Shown here piece by piece: positions 19,494 through 27,268 of a stretch of 53,922 nucleotides of DNA. The position numbers were made by a program, and so were the translations under genes. Origin of the DNA: an uncultured Chthonomonadales bacterium (lineage in GTDB: Bacteria; Armatimonadota; Chthonomonadetes; Chthonomonadales; CAJBBX01); the NCBI GenBank assembly GCA_938005745.1, contig CALLMM010000013.1, forward strand, positions 1 through 53,922, read 5' to 3'. Each line of letters opens with the position of its first letter. Position 1 is the first letter of the stretch. The notes beneath the pieces were generated by a model, which searched no databases, had not been told where the DNA came from, and saw only the letters and a program-made list of their open reading frames with translations.

Positions 19494-20489
19494 ATGCTGC
19501 GTGTAGGTGTTATCGGCATGGGACCGATCGGTAATCTGCATGCCGATATCTATCGTGCGGATCCGCTGGCGGAGCTTGTCGGGGTCTGCGATATCGTGCC
19601 GGAGCGCGCGCGGGCGGCAGGAGAGCGGCTGGGCGTGCCCTGGTTCACCGGCGCGCCGGAGATGCTGAAGGCGGTACAGCCCGATCTGTGCAGTATCGCC
19701 ACCGGCGGCTACGAGTACTCCAGCGACCACTACGAGCCGACCCTGCAGGCGCTGCGCGCCGGCTGCCATGTGCTGTGCGAGAAGCCGATCTGTAACGAGA
19801 TCGCCAAGGCGGAGGAGATGGTCCGCGTCGCGCAGGAGGAGCGCCGCTGCTTCGGTGTAGATTTCAATCACCGGTTTACCCCAGCGGCGTTTCTGGCGAA
19901 ACGGTGGCTGGACGAGGGGCGGCTCGGCGCGCTCCTGTTTGTCAACGTCGCGCTCTGGATCGGCAAGTTCTCCGACTTCGACTCGCCCTACTTCCACCTG
20001 AAGGCGCTGAATCCGCACTCGATAGACCTGATCCGCCACTTCTGCGGCGATATTGCCGAGGTGCAGTGCTTTGCCATGAAGTCGCCGGGACGCTCCATCT
20101 GGTCCACCGCCTCCTTCAACTTCAAGCTGAAGAACGGCATGGTGGGGCATCTGACCAGCAGCTACGACATCGAGCGCGGGCATCCGATGGAGCGGTGCGA
20201 GGTAGCGGGGATGAAAGGGCGGTTTGTTCTGGACGATATATGGCGGGAGGCGACCCTCTATCCCGCCGGCGACCCGGTCAAACTGGTCTATACCAATCCG
20301 GTCTTCGGCGGCTATCGCGACTTCAACGACACCTTTCAGGCGCGCATCCATCGCTTCCTGCAGCAGGTGGCCGACGGCGCGGCGCCCGAAGAGATTGACG
20401 GCTCCGGCGCGGATGGTCTGGCGGCGCAGAAGGTGATCGAGGCGGGGATCGAGTCACTCAATACTGGCAGGATCGTCCGGGTCTGCTGA
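19494..20489 (+). CDS. Gfo/Idh/MocA family NAD(P)-dependent sugar oxidoreductase
   Basis: The 331-residue protein has the N-terminal Rossmann motif VGVIGMGPIGNLHADIY (4-20) and the family signature CEKPIC (95-100), whose Lys is catalytic. The C-terminal alpha/beta substrate domain contains FNHRFTPAA and NPHSIDLIRH; the His of the latter is the probable catalytic histidine. Family members oxidise, reduce or epimerise hydroxyls of sugars and inositols. A purine-rich GAGGGG site just before the ATG and a 10-base gap after galT imply co-transcription. The substrate is unknown. Confidence 0.95.
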   Translation: MLRVGVIGMGPIGNLHADIYRADPLAELVGVCDIVPERARAAGERLGVPWFTGAPEMLKAVQPDLCSIATGGYEYSSDHYEPTLQALRAGCHVLCEKPICNEIAKAEEMVRVAQEERRCFGVDFNHRFTPAAFLAKRWLDEGRLGALLFVNVALWIGKFSDFDSPYFHLKALNPHSIDLIRHFCGDIAEVQCFAMKSPGRSIWSTASFNFKLKNGMVGHLTSSYDIERGHPMERCEVAGMKGRFVLDDIWREATLYPAGDPVKLVYTNPVFGGYRDFNDTFQARIHRFLQQVADGAAPEEIDGSGADGLAAQKVIEAGIESLNTGRIVRVC

Positions 20490-20525
20490 TCGGGGCAGCT
20501 GCTCTCCTCCCGGCACGGATCGGGA

Positions 20526-21806
20526 TCAGGGACCGGCGTCGGCGGGGCGATCCGACTCCTGTCTTTCGGCGGAGAACGCCGTTGAAGGGTACGCAGGCGC
20601 GTCGTTCGCTGCGCTCTCATAGTACTCCTCGGACAGCGAAACCGAACTCGCGGGGGAGCGGCTCAGGATCAGATAGCCGACCGTCCCCGCCATCAGCGAA
20701 CTGAGCAGGATCGTGATCTTGGAACTCTGTAACGCGGACGGACTGCGGAAGGCGAGCAGGGTGATGAAGATGGACATCGTGAACCCGATGCCGCCGAGAA
20801 ATCCCGCGCCCACGATCCGCCTCCAGTCCACATCGCTGGGCAGTCGGGAGACGCCCAGTTTGACCGCAAGGAGGCTGAAGAGGACGATCCCCAGCGGTTT
20901 TCCGAGGAACAGCCCGGCGAAGATGCCGAGGCTGTTGGCGGAGGTCAGCCCCTGCAGCCAGTCCCTGGTCAGCGGAATGCCGGTATTCGCCAGCGCAAAG
21001 AGCGGCATCACCAGAAACGCCACCGGCTTGTGCAGGAAATCCTGCACCTGATAGGAGGGCGAACCCTCCTCTCCGTTGGAAAATGGTATCGCAAACGCCA
21101 GCATCACCCCCGCCAGCGTCGCATGGATCCCGGACTTCAGCATACAGTACCAGAGCAGAACCCCCATCAGCAGGTAGAGGGAGACGCGGCGGACGCCCAG
21201 ACGATTGAGCAGCAGCAGTCCGGCAAAGACAGCCAGCGACAGCCCGAAGTAGCGCAGGGAGAAGTCGCCCACATAGAACAGGGCGATCACGAGGATGGCT
21301 CCCAGATCGTCCACAATGGCGAGCGCGGTCAGGAAGATCTTCAGCGACAGCGGTACCCGGCTGCCCAGCAGCGCGAGTGCACCCAGCGCAAACGCAATAT
21401 CGGTCGCCATCGGAATGCCGGCGCCCTTCTGCGACTCCGTTCCGAAATTCAACAGCAGATGGAGCGAGGCGGGAGTCAGCATCCCTCCGATCGCCGCGAT
21501 GAGCGGCAGAGAGGCGTTCTTCAGGCTGGACAGCTCCCCGATACGCAGCTCCCGCTTGATCTCCAGACCGATCAGCAGGAAGAAGACCGCCATCAAGCCG
21601 TCGTTGACCCAGTGATCAAGGCTGTACCTCAGCCTGACCGTGCCCGCCTCGAAGCCGATCTCTGCGTGCCAGAACTCCAGATACCGCTGTCCCAACGGCG
21701 AGTTGGCGACAGCCAGCGAGAGAACGGTGCACAGGATGAGGAGGATGCCGGAAGCCTGCTCGCTGTGGAGAAAATCCTTGAAGAGTCTGGTTAGCTTCTT
21801 TTTCAT
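20526..21806 (-). CDS. nhaA: Na+/H+ antiporter NhaA
   Basis: The 426-residue inner-membrane protein exchanges external protons for internal Na+ to control pH and salt. The paired ion-binding aspartates are visible in LAIVDDLGAIL (D163/D164 of E. coli NhaA), with the MATDIAFALGALAL segment holding the helix IV TD motif, plus LMAVFFLLIGLEIKREL. Twelve hydrophobic segments are apparent. The last 40 residues are a polar tail rich in Ser, Ala and Glu. The start MKKKLTRLF (21806) is the family start; the frame continues upstream only through repeat sequence. A TATAAT box lies about 60 bases upstream. Confidence 0.97.
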   Translation of the reverse strand: MKKKLTRLFKDFLHSEQASGILLILCTVLSLAVANSPLGQRYLEFWHAEIGFEAGTVRLRYSLDHWVNDGLMAVFFLLIGLEIKRELRIGELSSLKNASLPLIAAIGGMLTPASLHLLLNFGTESQKGAGIPMATDIAFALGALALLGSRVPLSLKIFLTALAIVDDLGAILVIALFYVGDFSLRYFGLSLAVFAGLLLLNRLGVRRVSLYLLMGVLLWYCMLKSGIHATLAGVMLAFAIPFSNGEEGSPSYQVQDFLHKPVAFLVMPLFALANTGIPLTRDWLQGLTSANSLGIFAGLFLGKPLGIVLFSLLAVKLGVSRLPSDVDWRRIVGAGFLGGIGFTMSIFITLLAFRSPSALQSSKITILLSSLMAGTVGYLILSRSPASSVSLSEEYYESAANDAPAYPSTAFSAERQESDRPADAGP

Positions 21807-21867
21807 GGGATGCCGGGCGCAGCCTCTGCAGATCGGACAGGATGATCGGCGAGGGAATATCTTCGTT

Positions 21868-21873
21868 ATTATA
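21868..21873 (-). promoter_or_regulatory. -10 box of nhaA
   Basis: On the minus strand this reads TATAAT, the consensus, 61 bases before the nhaA ATG. The -35 region (CCGGAG) does not match, so an activator or another start is possible. Confidence 0.4.
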
Positions 21874-21925
21874 CCCTGTGCGGAAGACGGCTCCGGCGCA
21901 CCCGGAATGGACGGGGGGATTGCAG

Positions 21926-22000
21926 GAGATTGCTTCGGTCGTCTGCGCCTCCCTCGCAATGACAGGGAGGGGGTCGGCTTGCGCCTCCCTCGCAAGGACA
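21926..22000. repeat. MITE-like dispersed repeat, copy A (degenerate)
   Basis: The repeat unit GAGATTGCTTCGGTCGTCTG continues through CGCCTCCCTCGCAATGACA (21926-21964). A partial second unit (GCGCCTCCCTCGCAAGGACA) ends at 22000, and CTCGACCG follows, as in copy B. The unit matches those at 42909 and 50962. The inverted right end present in the other copies is not recognisable here. It fills most of the 362-base gap between nhaA and the kinase gene and creates false open frames with SLRGRR-like peptides. Confidence 0.8.
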
Positions 22001-22096
22001 ACCCGGGATGCTCGACCGTCGCCGATGCGGGTGATACCTGCCCGGACGGAAAGACACGGAGCCGGCGTAAAATCGGCGCGGAACTCTTTCATGCGT

Positions 22097-22125
22097 TTGC
22101 AGGGTATTCCCCCGTTGTGTATAAA
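22097..22125 (+). promoter_or_regulatory. candidate promoter of hybrid histidine kinase gene
   Basis: TTGCAG (22097-22102) and TATAAA (22120-22125) are 17 bases apart, 43 bases before the chosen start of the kinase gene. The -35 box matches the consensus at three positions. Confidence 0.45.
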
Positions 22126-22168
22126 ATCCTTTCCGATATCCTCCGAATGGATGGTAACGGGTTCCAGG

Positions 22169-24193
22169 ATGAACAGAAGAGCATCCGACAGACAGGACAG
22201 CGAGATCGAAGCGCTGCGTCAAGAGAATGCGCGGCTGAAGTCTGAACTGGAGCGCTGGCGGAAAGAGGGTCAGGAACAGACGGCGCGAGAGGCGATGTAC
22301 CGTCAGGCGATCGCCGCCGCTTACGGCGTCGTCTACCATCTGGACTTTGCCTCCAACCGCTACTTCTACCTGGACAAGGGGATAGAGCGGCTGATCGGAT
22401 ATACGGTCGCCGAGACGACGCCGGAGCTATGGAAGCGGATCGGGTCGCAGTACCAGCGTCACGGCTATATCGCCTCCATGACCGCGCAGGAGGCGTTCAC
22501 CGGCTTTCGCGCCGGCGAGATACCGATCTGGCAGGCGGACTATCTGTGCCGGACGAAGCAGGGAGAGGTGCGCTGGATCGCCGACTCTTCGGTTCCTCTG
22601 CGCGATGAGCAGGGAAAGGTCTGCGGCTGTCTGGGCATTCTGCAGGACATCACGAAGCGCAAGCGGGTAGAGATGGCGCTGCGCGAGAGCGAAGCGCGCC
22701 TGAGCAATCTTCTGGAGAGCATCCGGCTGATCGCGGTTTTTCTGGACACGGAGGGGCGCATTACCTACGCCAACGACTTCCTGCTGCGGCTGCTGGGCTA
22801 CACGCGGGAGGAGATACTCTACCAGAACTGGTTCGATATGTGTCTGCCCCCCGAAGAGCGCGAGATTGTCCGGACGACCTTTCTGGAGAGGATCACCGAG
22901 GGGCGGATACAGCCGGAGTACGAAAACCAGGTTCTGACGCGGGATCAGGAACGGCGGCTGATCTCCTGGAGCAACACCGTGATGCGTAATACGCAGGGCA
23001 CGGTGATCGGAACTGCCAGCATCGGGGTGGACATTACCGACCGCCGGCGGCTGGAGGCGGAGCTGCTTCAGGCGCAGAAGATGGAGAGCATCGGCAGACT
23101 CGCCGGCGGCGTCGCCCACGATTTTAACAATCTCCTGACCGCCATCCTCGGCTATACCGAGCTGGCGCGCGCCTCCGCCGACTCCGCAGAGGAGATGCGC
23201 TTCTGTTTGGAAAACATCTACAAAGCCGGACAGCGCGCCGCAGAACTGACCTCGCAGCTTCTCGGCTTCGCCCGTAAACAGATCATCTCTCCTCGCGAGG
23301 TCAATCTCAACGACATGATCCTCGACACCGACCGCATTCTGCGCCGCCTGATCCCGGAGCATATCCAGCTTGTCGCCGTTCTCCACGCGGAACTGGGACG
23401 GGTGCGGCTGGACCCGGGACAGTTTCAGCAGATCCTGATGAATCTGGTGGTCAATGCGCGCGACGCCATGCCCTCCGGCGGCAAGATCACGGTGGAGACC
23501 GACAACTTCCGGCTGGAGCCGGACGCCCCGCCGCCCCCCGGCGGCATTCCCCCCGGCGACTATGTGATGCTGACGGTGTCGGACACCGGCGAGGGGATGC
23601 GCGAGGAGGTGATGGCGCACATCTTTGAGCCGTTCTTCACCACCAAGGGCGTCGGCAAAGGGACGGGGCTGGGGCTGGCGACCTGCTACGGCATCGTCAA
23701 GCAGAACAACGGCGCGATCTGGGCGGAGAGCCGGGTCGGGCAGGGAACGACCTTCCGTGTCTGCCTGCCGCGCGTCGAGGATACCGCCCCCGCCCCGATT
23801 CCTGCCCCGATGCGTGCGGCGCGGGGATCCGAGACGATCCTGCTGGCGGAAGATGAGCCGATGGTACGCGAAATCGCCGCACGCACGCTGCGCGATCACG
23901 GCTATACGGTGCTGGAGGCGGCAGACGGACGCGAGGCGATCGAGATCGCCAACGTTACGACGGAGCCGATCCACCTGCTGATCACCGACCTGGTGATGCC
24001 GCATATCGGAGGCGGCGAACTGGCATGGCGGCTGCAGAAGGTGGTGCCTGAACTGCGCGTCCTCTATGTCTCCGGCTATGCGGAGGAGCCTGCCGTGCTG
24101 GAGGGACTGCATCTGGAGCGCGCCGGATTCCTCCACAAGCCGTTTACCGCCGAGCCGCTGCTGCGAAAGGTCCGCGAACTGCTGGACGAGTAG
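22169..24193 (+). CDS. hybrid sensor histidine kinase with two PAS domains and a receiver domain
   Basis: The 674-residue protein has no membrane segment, so it should sense a cytoplasmic cue. Order: a coiled coil (about 10-45), PAS 1 with PAC tail (about 45-165), PAS 2 (about 175-292), a dimerisation helix with phospho-acceptor H317 ([14 protein letters not shown]), an ATPase domain with N-box [18 protein letters not shown] and [13 protein letters not shown], and a receiver (about 555-674) with E561-D562, phospho-acceptor D607 and K657. This layout is typical of kinases that pass phosphate to an unlinked receiver or regulate their own activity. The start is uncertain: ATG 22151 is also in frame. 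No response regulator with an output domain is adjacent. Confidence 0.95.
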   Translation: MNRRASDRQDSEIEALRQENARLKSELERWRKEGQEQTAREAMYRQAIAAAYGVVYHLDFASNRYFYLDKGIERLIGYTVAETTPELWKRIGSQYQRHGYIASMTAQEAFTGFRAGEIPIWQADYLCRTKQGEVRWIADSSVPLRDEQGKVCGCLGILQDITKRKRVEMALRESEARLSNLLESIRLIAVFLDTEGRITYANDFLLRLLGYTREEILYQNWFDMCLPPEEREIVRTTFLERITEGRIQPEYENQVLTRDQERRLISWSNTVMRNTQGTVIGTASIGVDITDRRRLEAELLQAQKMESIGRLAGGVAHDFNNLLTAILGYTELARASADSAEEMRFCLENIYKAGQRAAELTSQLLGFARKQIISPREVNLNDMILDTDRILRRLIPEHIQLVAVLHAELGRVRLDPGQFQQILMNLVVNARDAMPSGGKITVETDNFRLEPDAPPPPGGIPPGDYVMLTVSDTGEGMREEVMAHIFEPFFTTKGVGKGTGLGLATCYGIVKQNNGAIWAESRVGQGTTFRVCLPRVEDTAPAPIPAPMRAARGSETILLAEDEPMVREIAARTLRDHGYTVLEAADGREAIEIANVTTEPIHLLITDLVMPHIGGGELAWRLQKVVPELRVLYVSGYAEEPAVLEGLHLERAGFLHKPFTAEPLLRKVRELLDE

Positions 24194-24210
24194 TCCTCGC
24201 CCGCACCCCT

Positions 24211-26151
24211 TCAGCGCGTGATGCGGAAGACCTCCGCGCCGCAGGCGGCGTAGAGCGTTCCGTCGGGCGCGACGGCGAGGGTGGAGAGGCGGGCAGGCAG
24301 CTCCGCGACGGTCGCCGTCTCGCCGGACTGCATGTCCACCACGATCACCGATCGGTCGCTGCCGTAGTAGGCTTTCCCGTCGCCCGGCGCGACGATCACG
24401 CGGCTGCTGACGCGGGGAGCGCGCTCCGCCGCCGGGAGGAAGCTGCGCGTCTCCACATCGAACAGACGCAGAACGCCATCTGCTGCCATCGCCACCCGTC
24501 CCGTCTTCGCGTCATGCGCCAGCGCGCGCACGCCGCCTGCTCCCGGAAACTCGCGGGTGAAGACCGGCTGGCGCGCAGCCAGATCGAAAACCCCGAACTT
24601 CGCCGACTCGCCCCGCTTCGCCGGCAAGCCGTTCGCGCTCAGCGACGTGCCCACATAGAGATGCCGCGCATCCACCGCGACCCCCTCCACCGCCTGTTCG
24701 CCCAGCGGATTGACGATCAGGTCGGTCCTGCCGGTTGCCGGATCGGTGATCGCCACCGCGCCGCCGTAGCGACCATACTGCGCCATCCAGCCGGAGTAGA
24801 GTCTGCCGTCCGGTCCGGTGACGATGCCGCCGGTGGGGCGGATGTAGTCGGGACCGACCTTCGCGACCGGGCGCGGGTTCTTCAGATTCCACTGGTCCCA
24901 GGGCTTCGTCGGGTCGTACTCGGTGATGTCTCCCCCCGCGTACGAAGCGGCGTAGGTCTTGCCGTTCAGGAACGTTACATCGTAGACCTCGCCCCCGGCA
25001 TCGCAGACGCCCCCGGTATTCACCGTCTTTTTCGTGCGCGTGTCCATCCAGAAGAGGGTCTGTCCGAAGCTGGGACCGCCCCACAGCCTGCCCTGCGCGT
25101 CGGCTTTCAGAAAGAGGGTGGGGCGCGGAGCGGTCTCGACCGGGATCGGACGCAGCTTCAGCGTTCTGTCACCCGGCTTGAGATGAAAGTAGTCCTGTCC
25201 GCGCACGCCGAAGACCTCTCCCCGGCGATTGGACGCCAGACACCAGCCGCCGCGCAGGTCCATATCCGCGATCAGGGTCAGCGTCTTCTCGCCTTTACGG
25301 TAGCGATAGAGCGCATTACCCTGCCGCAGGAAGAGCGCGTCCTCGGTGGTCAGGTAGAGGTCTGCCGACCAGTCTCCCTTCTCCGCCGGAGGCGTCGGGA
25401 AGGGCGGGGGCACGCGGGCAAACTCCCGTCCCTGAAAGACGCTCGAACCGGCGAGGAAGTAGCCCTGCCAGACCATGCCCATCATGACCCCCTCCAGCGT
25501 CTCCGGAACCGCTTCAAAACGCTTCGTCGAGGGATCGTAGAGGCGCGTGGTCGGCTTCTCGGTGCCCAAACTGCAGAGGATGCGCCCGTCGGGGGTGGGC
25601 GAGACGTAGCGCAGATAGAGGTTGGGCGGGGCGGGCGCGCCGCAGTCCTCCACCGTGTAGGTGTCGAGATTGAGCGCGCCGAGTTTTCCGCCGGGATAGG
25701 TTCCGCCGTAGAGACGCCCGTCGCCCCCCATCGCCAGATTCCAGATATACTCCTCTCCGGGAAAGCCGACAGAGCGGACGAACTTCATCTGCCGCAGATC
25801 GAAGATCATGAACTGCCCGTCATAGAAGGTGCCGACCGCCAGCCGGTCTCCGGCAATCTCCTTCAGCGCCCAGGAGCCGGCTCCCTTCGGAGCGCGATAA
25901 CTCCTGCCCGTGTTCGCGGCGGGATCAATGAAGATCAGTTCCGCGCCGCTCATCTCGTTCATGTTGGTCAGGACAAAAAGCTCCCTGCCGGTCGTTCGGT
26001 CGGTTACCATCCGCCCCGCCAGCACCTGAAAGGCGCGGCAGGGCGTTCCCAGCGACTCCACTCTTCTCCCCTCCTGCGCCCGGACGACGTCCGGCATCGT
26101 CAGCAGCGCCAGCGCGCACGCTCCCAGCAAAACGCTCCCTCCGAATCTCAT
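24211..26151 (-). CDS. secreted beta-propeller protein of unknown function
   Basis: The 646-residue protein starts with a signal peptide (about 1-25, cleavage near VRAQEG). The rest is built of repeated 40-60-residue units with patterns such as GRLYGGTYPGGKLGALNLD, DGRLYSGWMAQYGR and DGTLYAACGAEVFRI, as in SMP-30/WD40/Kelch-like propellers. At least eight such units can be picked out, so there may be two propellers. No catalytic motif was recognised. A GGAGAGAGG ribosome site precedes the ATG. The gene ends 17 bases from the end of the convergent kinase gene. A role in ligand binding or as a lactonase-like enzyme is possible but unproven. Confidence 0.82.
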   Translation of the reverse strand: MRFGGSVLLGACALALLTMPDVVRAQEGRRVESLGTPCRAFQVLAGRMVTDRTTGRELFVLTNMNEMSGAELIFIDPAANTGRSYRAPKGAGSWALKEIAGDRLAVGTFYDGQFMIFDLRQMKFVRSVGFPGEEYIWNLAMGGDGRLYGGTYPGGKLGALNLDTYTVEDCGAPAPPNLYLRYVSPTPDGRILCSLGTEKPTTRLYDPSTKRFEAVPETLEGVMMGMVWQGYFLAGSSVFQGREFARVPPPFPTPPAEKGDWSADLYLTTEDALFLRQGNALYRYRKGEKTLTLIADMDLRGGWCLASNRRGEVFGVRGQDYFHLKPGDRTLKLRPIPVETAPRPTLFLKADAQGRLWGGPSFGQTLFWMDTRTKKTVNTGGVCDAGGEVYDVTFLNGKTYAASYAGGDITEYDPTKPWDQWNLKNPRPVAKVGPDYIRPTGGIVTGPDGRLYSGWMAQYGRYGGAVAITDPATGRTDLIVNPLGEQAVEGVAVDARHLYVGTSLSANGLPAKRGESAKFGVFDLAARQPVFTREFPGAGGVRALAHDAKTGRVAMAADGVLRLFDVETRSFLPAAERAPRVSSRVIVAPGDGKAYYGSDRSVIVVDMQSGETATVAELPARLSTLAVAPDGTLYAACGAEVFRITR

Positions 26152-26340
26152 CGGTTCTGATCCTCTCTCCTGGCTGCTGCCGCCCCTCTCCCGACCTCCC
26201 GAAACCGCAGGCGATGGTGGGAAGGAGATCGACGGTCTCCTGTGTAACTCACTACTTCAGCGGCGGCAGCGCGTCTGATGCACCCGGATGCTCTATTCGA
26301 CGCGAAAACGCCGACATCATTCCTCGAAAAGAGCCAGAGA

Positions 26341-27177
26341 ATGTCGTCTCCAGAGAATCCCTCTCCTGCCCTATACGCCGTCGTCTCGCACAACGTCGTG
26401 CCGATGTGGTCGGAGCCGGAAAGACGCTCCGAGCAGGTGAGCCAGGCGCTGTTCGGGGAGCGCGTGCGGAGGCTGCGGGAGGAGGGCGATCTGACGCTGA
26501 TCGAGACGCCCGACGGCTACGCTGGATGGGCGCGCCGGGAGCACCTGACTCCCTGCGAGGAGGAGATGCGCTATCCCGCTCCCGGTCAAGAGGCGCAGGT
26601 CAGCGCGCTGTTTCTGCCGGTTCTGAACGCGCCGGACGAACGCGCGGAGCGGCGGACCCTGCTGACGCTCGGCTGCCGGGTGGAGCTTGCCGATCTTTCG
26701 GACCCCGTCTATGCGACGATCCGCCTGCCGGACGGACAGACCGCCTGCGCGCGGCGTGACGGCTTGCGGACCGACGCGGAGAGCGAGCCGCCCGCGCTGA
26801 TCGAGACGGCGCGCCGTTTTCTCGGAGTCCCCTATCTCTGGGGAGGGCGCAGCCCGTTCGGCATAGACTGCTCCGGATTCACGCAGCGCGTCTATGAACT
26901 GTGCGGGTGGCTTCTGCCCCGCGACGCCTATCTTCAGGCGCGCGCGCAGATCCTGCAGCCGGCGGAGCCGGAGACGCTTCAGGGGGGCGACCTGCTCTTC
27001 TTCTGCGACGATCACGACCCGCGTGGGCGCGGCATCACCCACGTCGGGATCGCGCTCGGGGACGGGCGGTTCATCCATGCGTCGGGCAGTCTCGGCGTCG
27101 CCGTCACGCCTCTGAAGCAGCCTCCCTACGACCGGCAGTTCCGCTGCGCACGGCGGCTGCGCGCCTCCGGAATCTGA
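26341..27177 (+). CDS. NlpC/P60 family peptidase with SH3-like domains
   Basis: The 278-residue protein has two SH3b-like regions (about 10-70 and 85-145) followed by an NlpC/P60 papain-like domain (about 150-275). The catalytic residues are C177 (GIDCSGF), H234 (ITHVGIA) and H246 (FIHASG). The layout matches gamma-D-glutamyl-L-diamino acid endopeptidases such as YkfC, which recycle murein peptides in the cytoplasm. No signal peptide is present, which agrees with that role. The start at ATG 26341 is chosen from domain limits; 21 further codons are open upstream and the ribosome site is weak. It lies 91 bases before the mannosidase gene. Confidence 0.92.
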   Translation: MSSPENPSPALYAVVSHNVVPMWSEPERRSEQVSQALFGERVRRLREEGDLTLIETPDGYAGWARREHLTPCEEEMRYPAPGQEAQVSALFLPVLNAPDERAERRTLLTLGCRVELADLSDPVYATIRLPDGQTACARRDGLRTDAESEPPALIETARRFLGVPYLWGGRSPFGIDCSGFTQRVYELCGWLLPRDAYLQARAQILQPAEPETLQGGDLLFFCDDHDPRGRGITHVGIALGDGRFIHASGSLGVAVTPLKQPPYDRQFRCARRLRASGI

Positions 27178-27268
27178 ATGCCAGAAACAGACCCGGCAGG
27201 CAGGAACTTGCCTGCGTCAGTGCGAACTGCCTGTCCGAAGACTTTCACCACCACAAGGACATCGAAAT

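Noticed and set aside
21926..22000. Possible CRISPR repeats in the intergenic repeat regions
   Set aside because: The units are inverted, unevenly spaced and few, with no regular spacers and no cas genes.
21842..22168. N-terminal extension of the histidine kinase frame back to 21842
   Set aside because: The extra codons run through repeat copy A (peptides such as CASLAMTGRG) and have no family similarity; the kinase start is better placed at 22169 or 22151.
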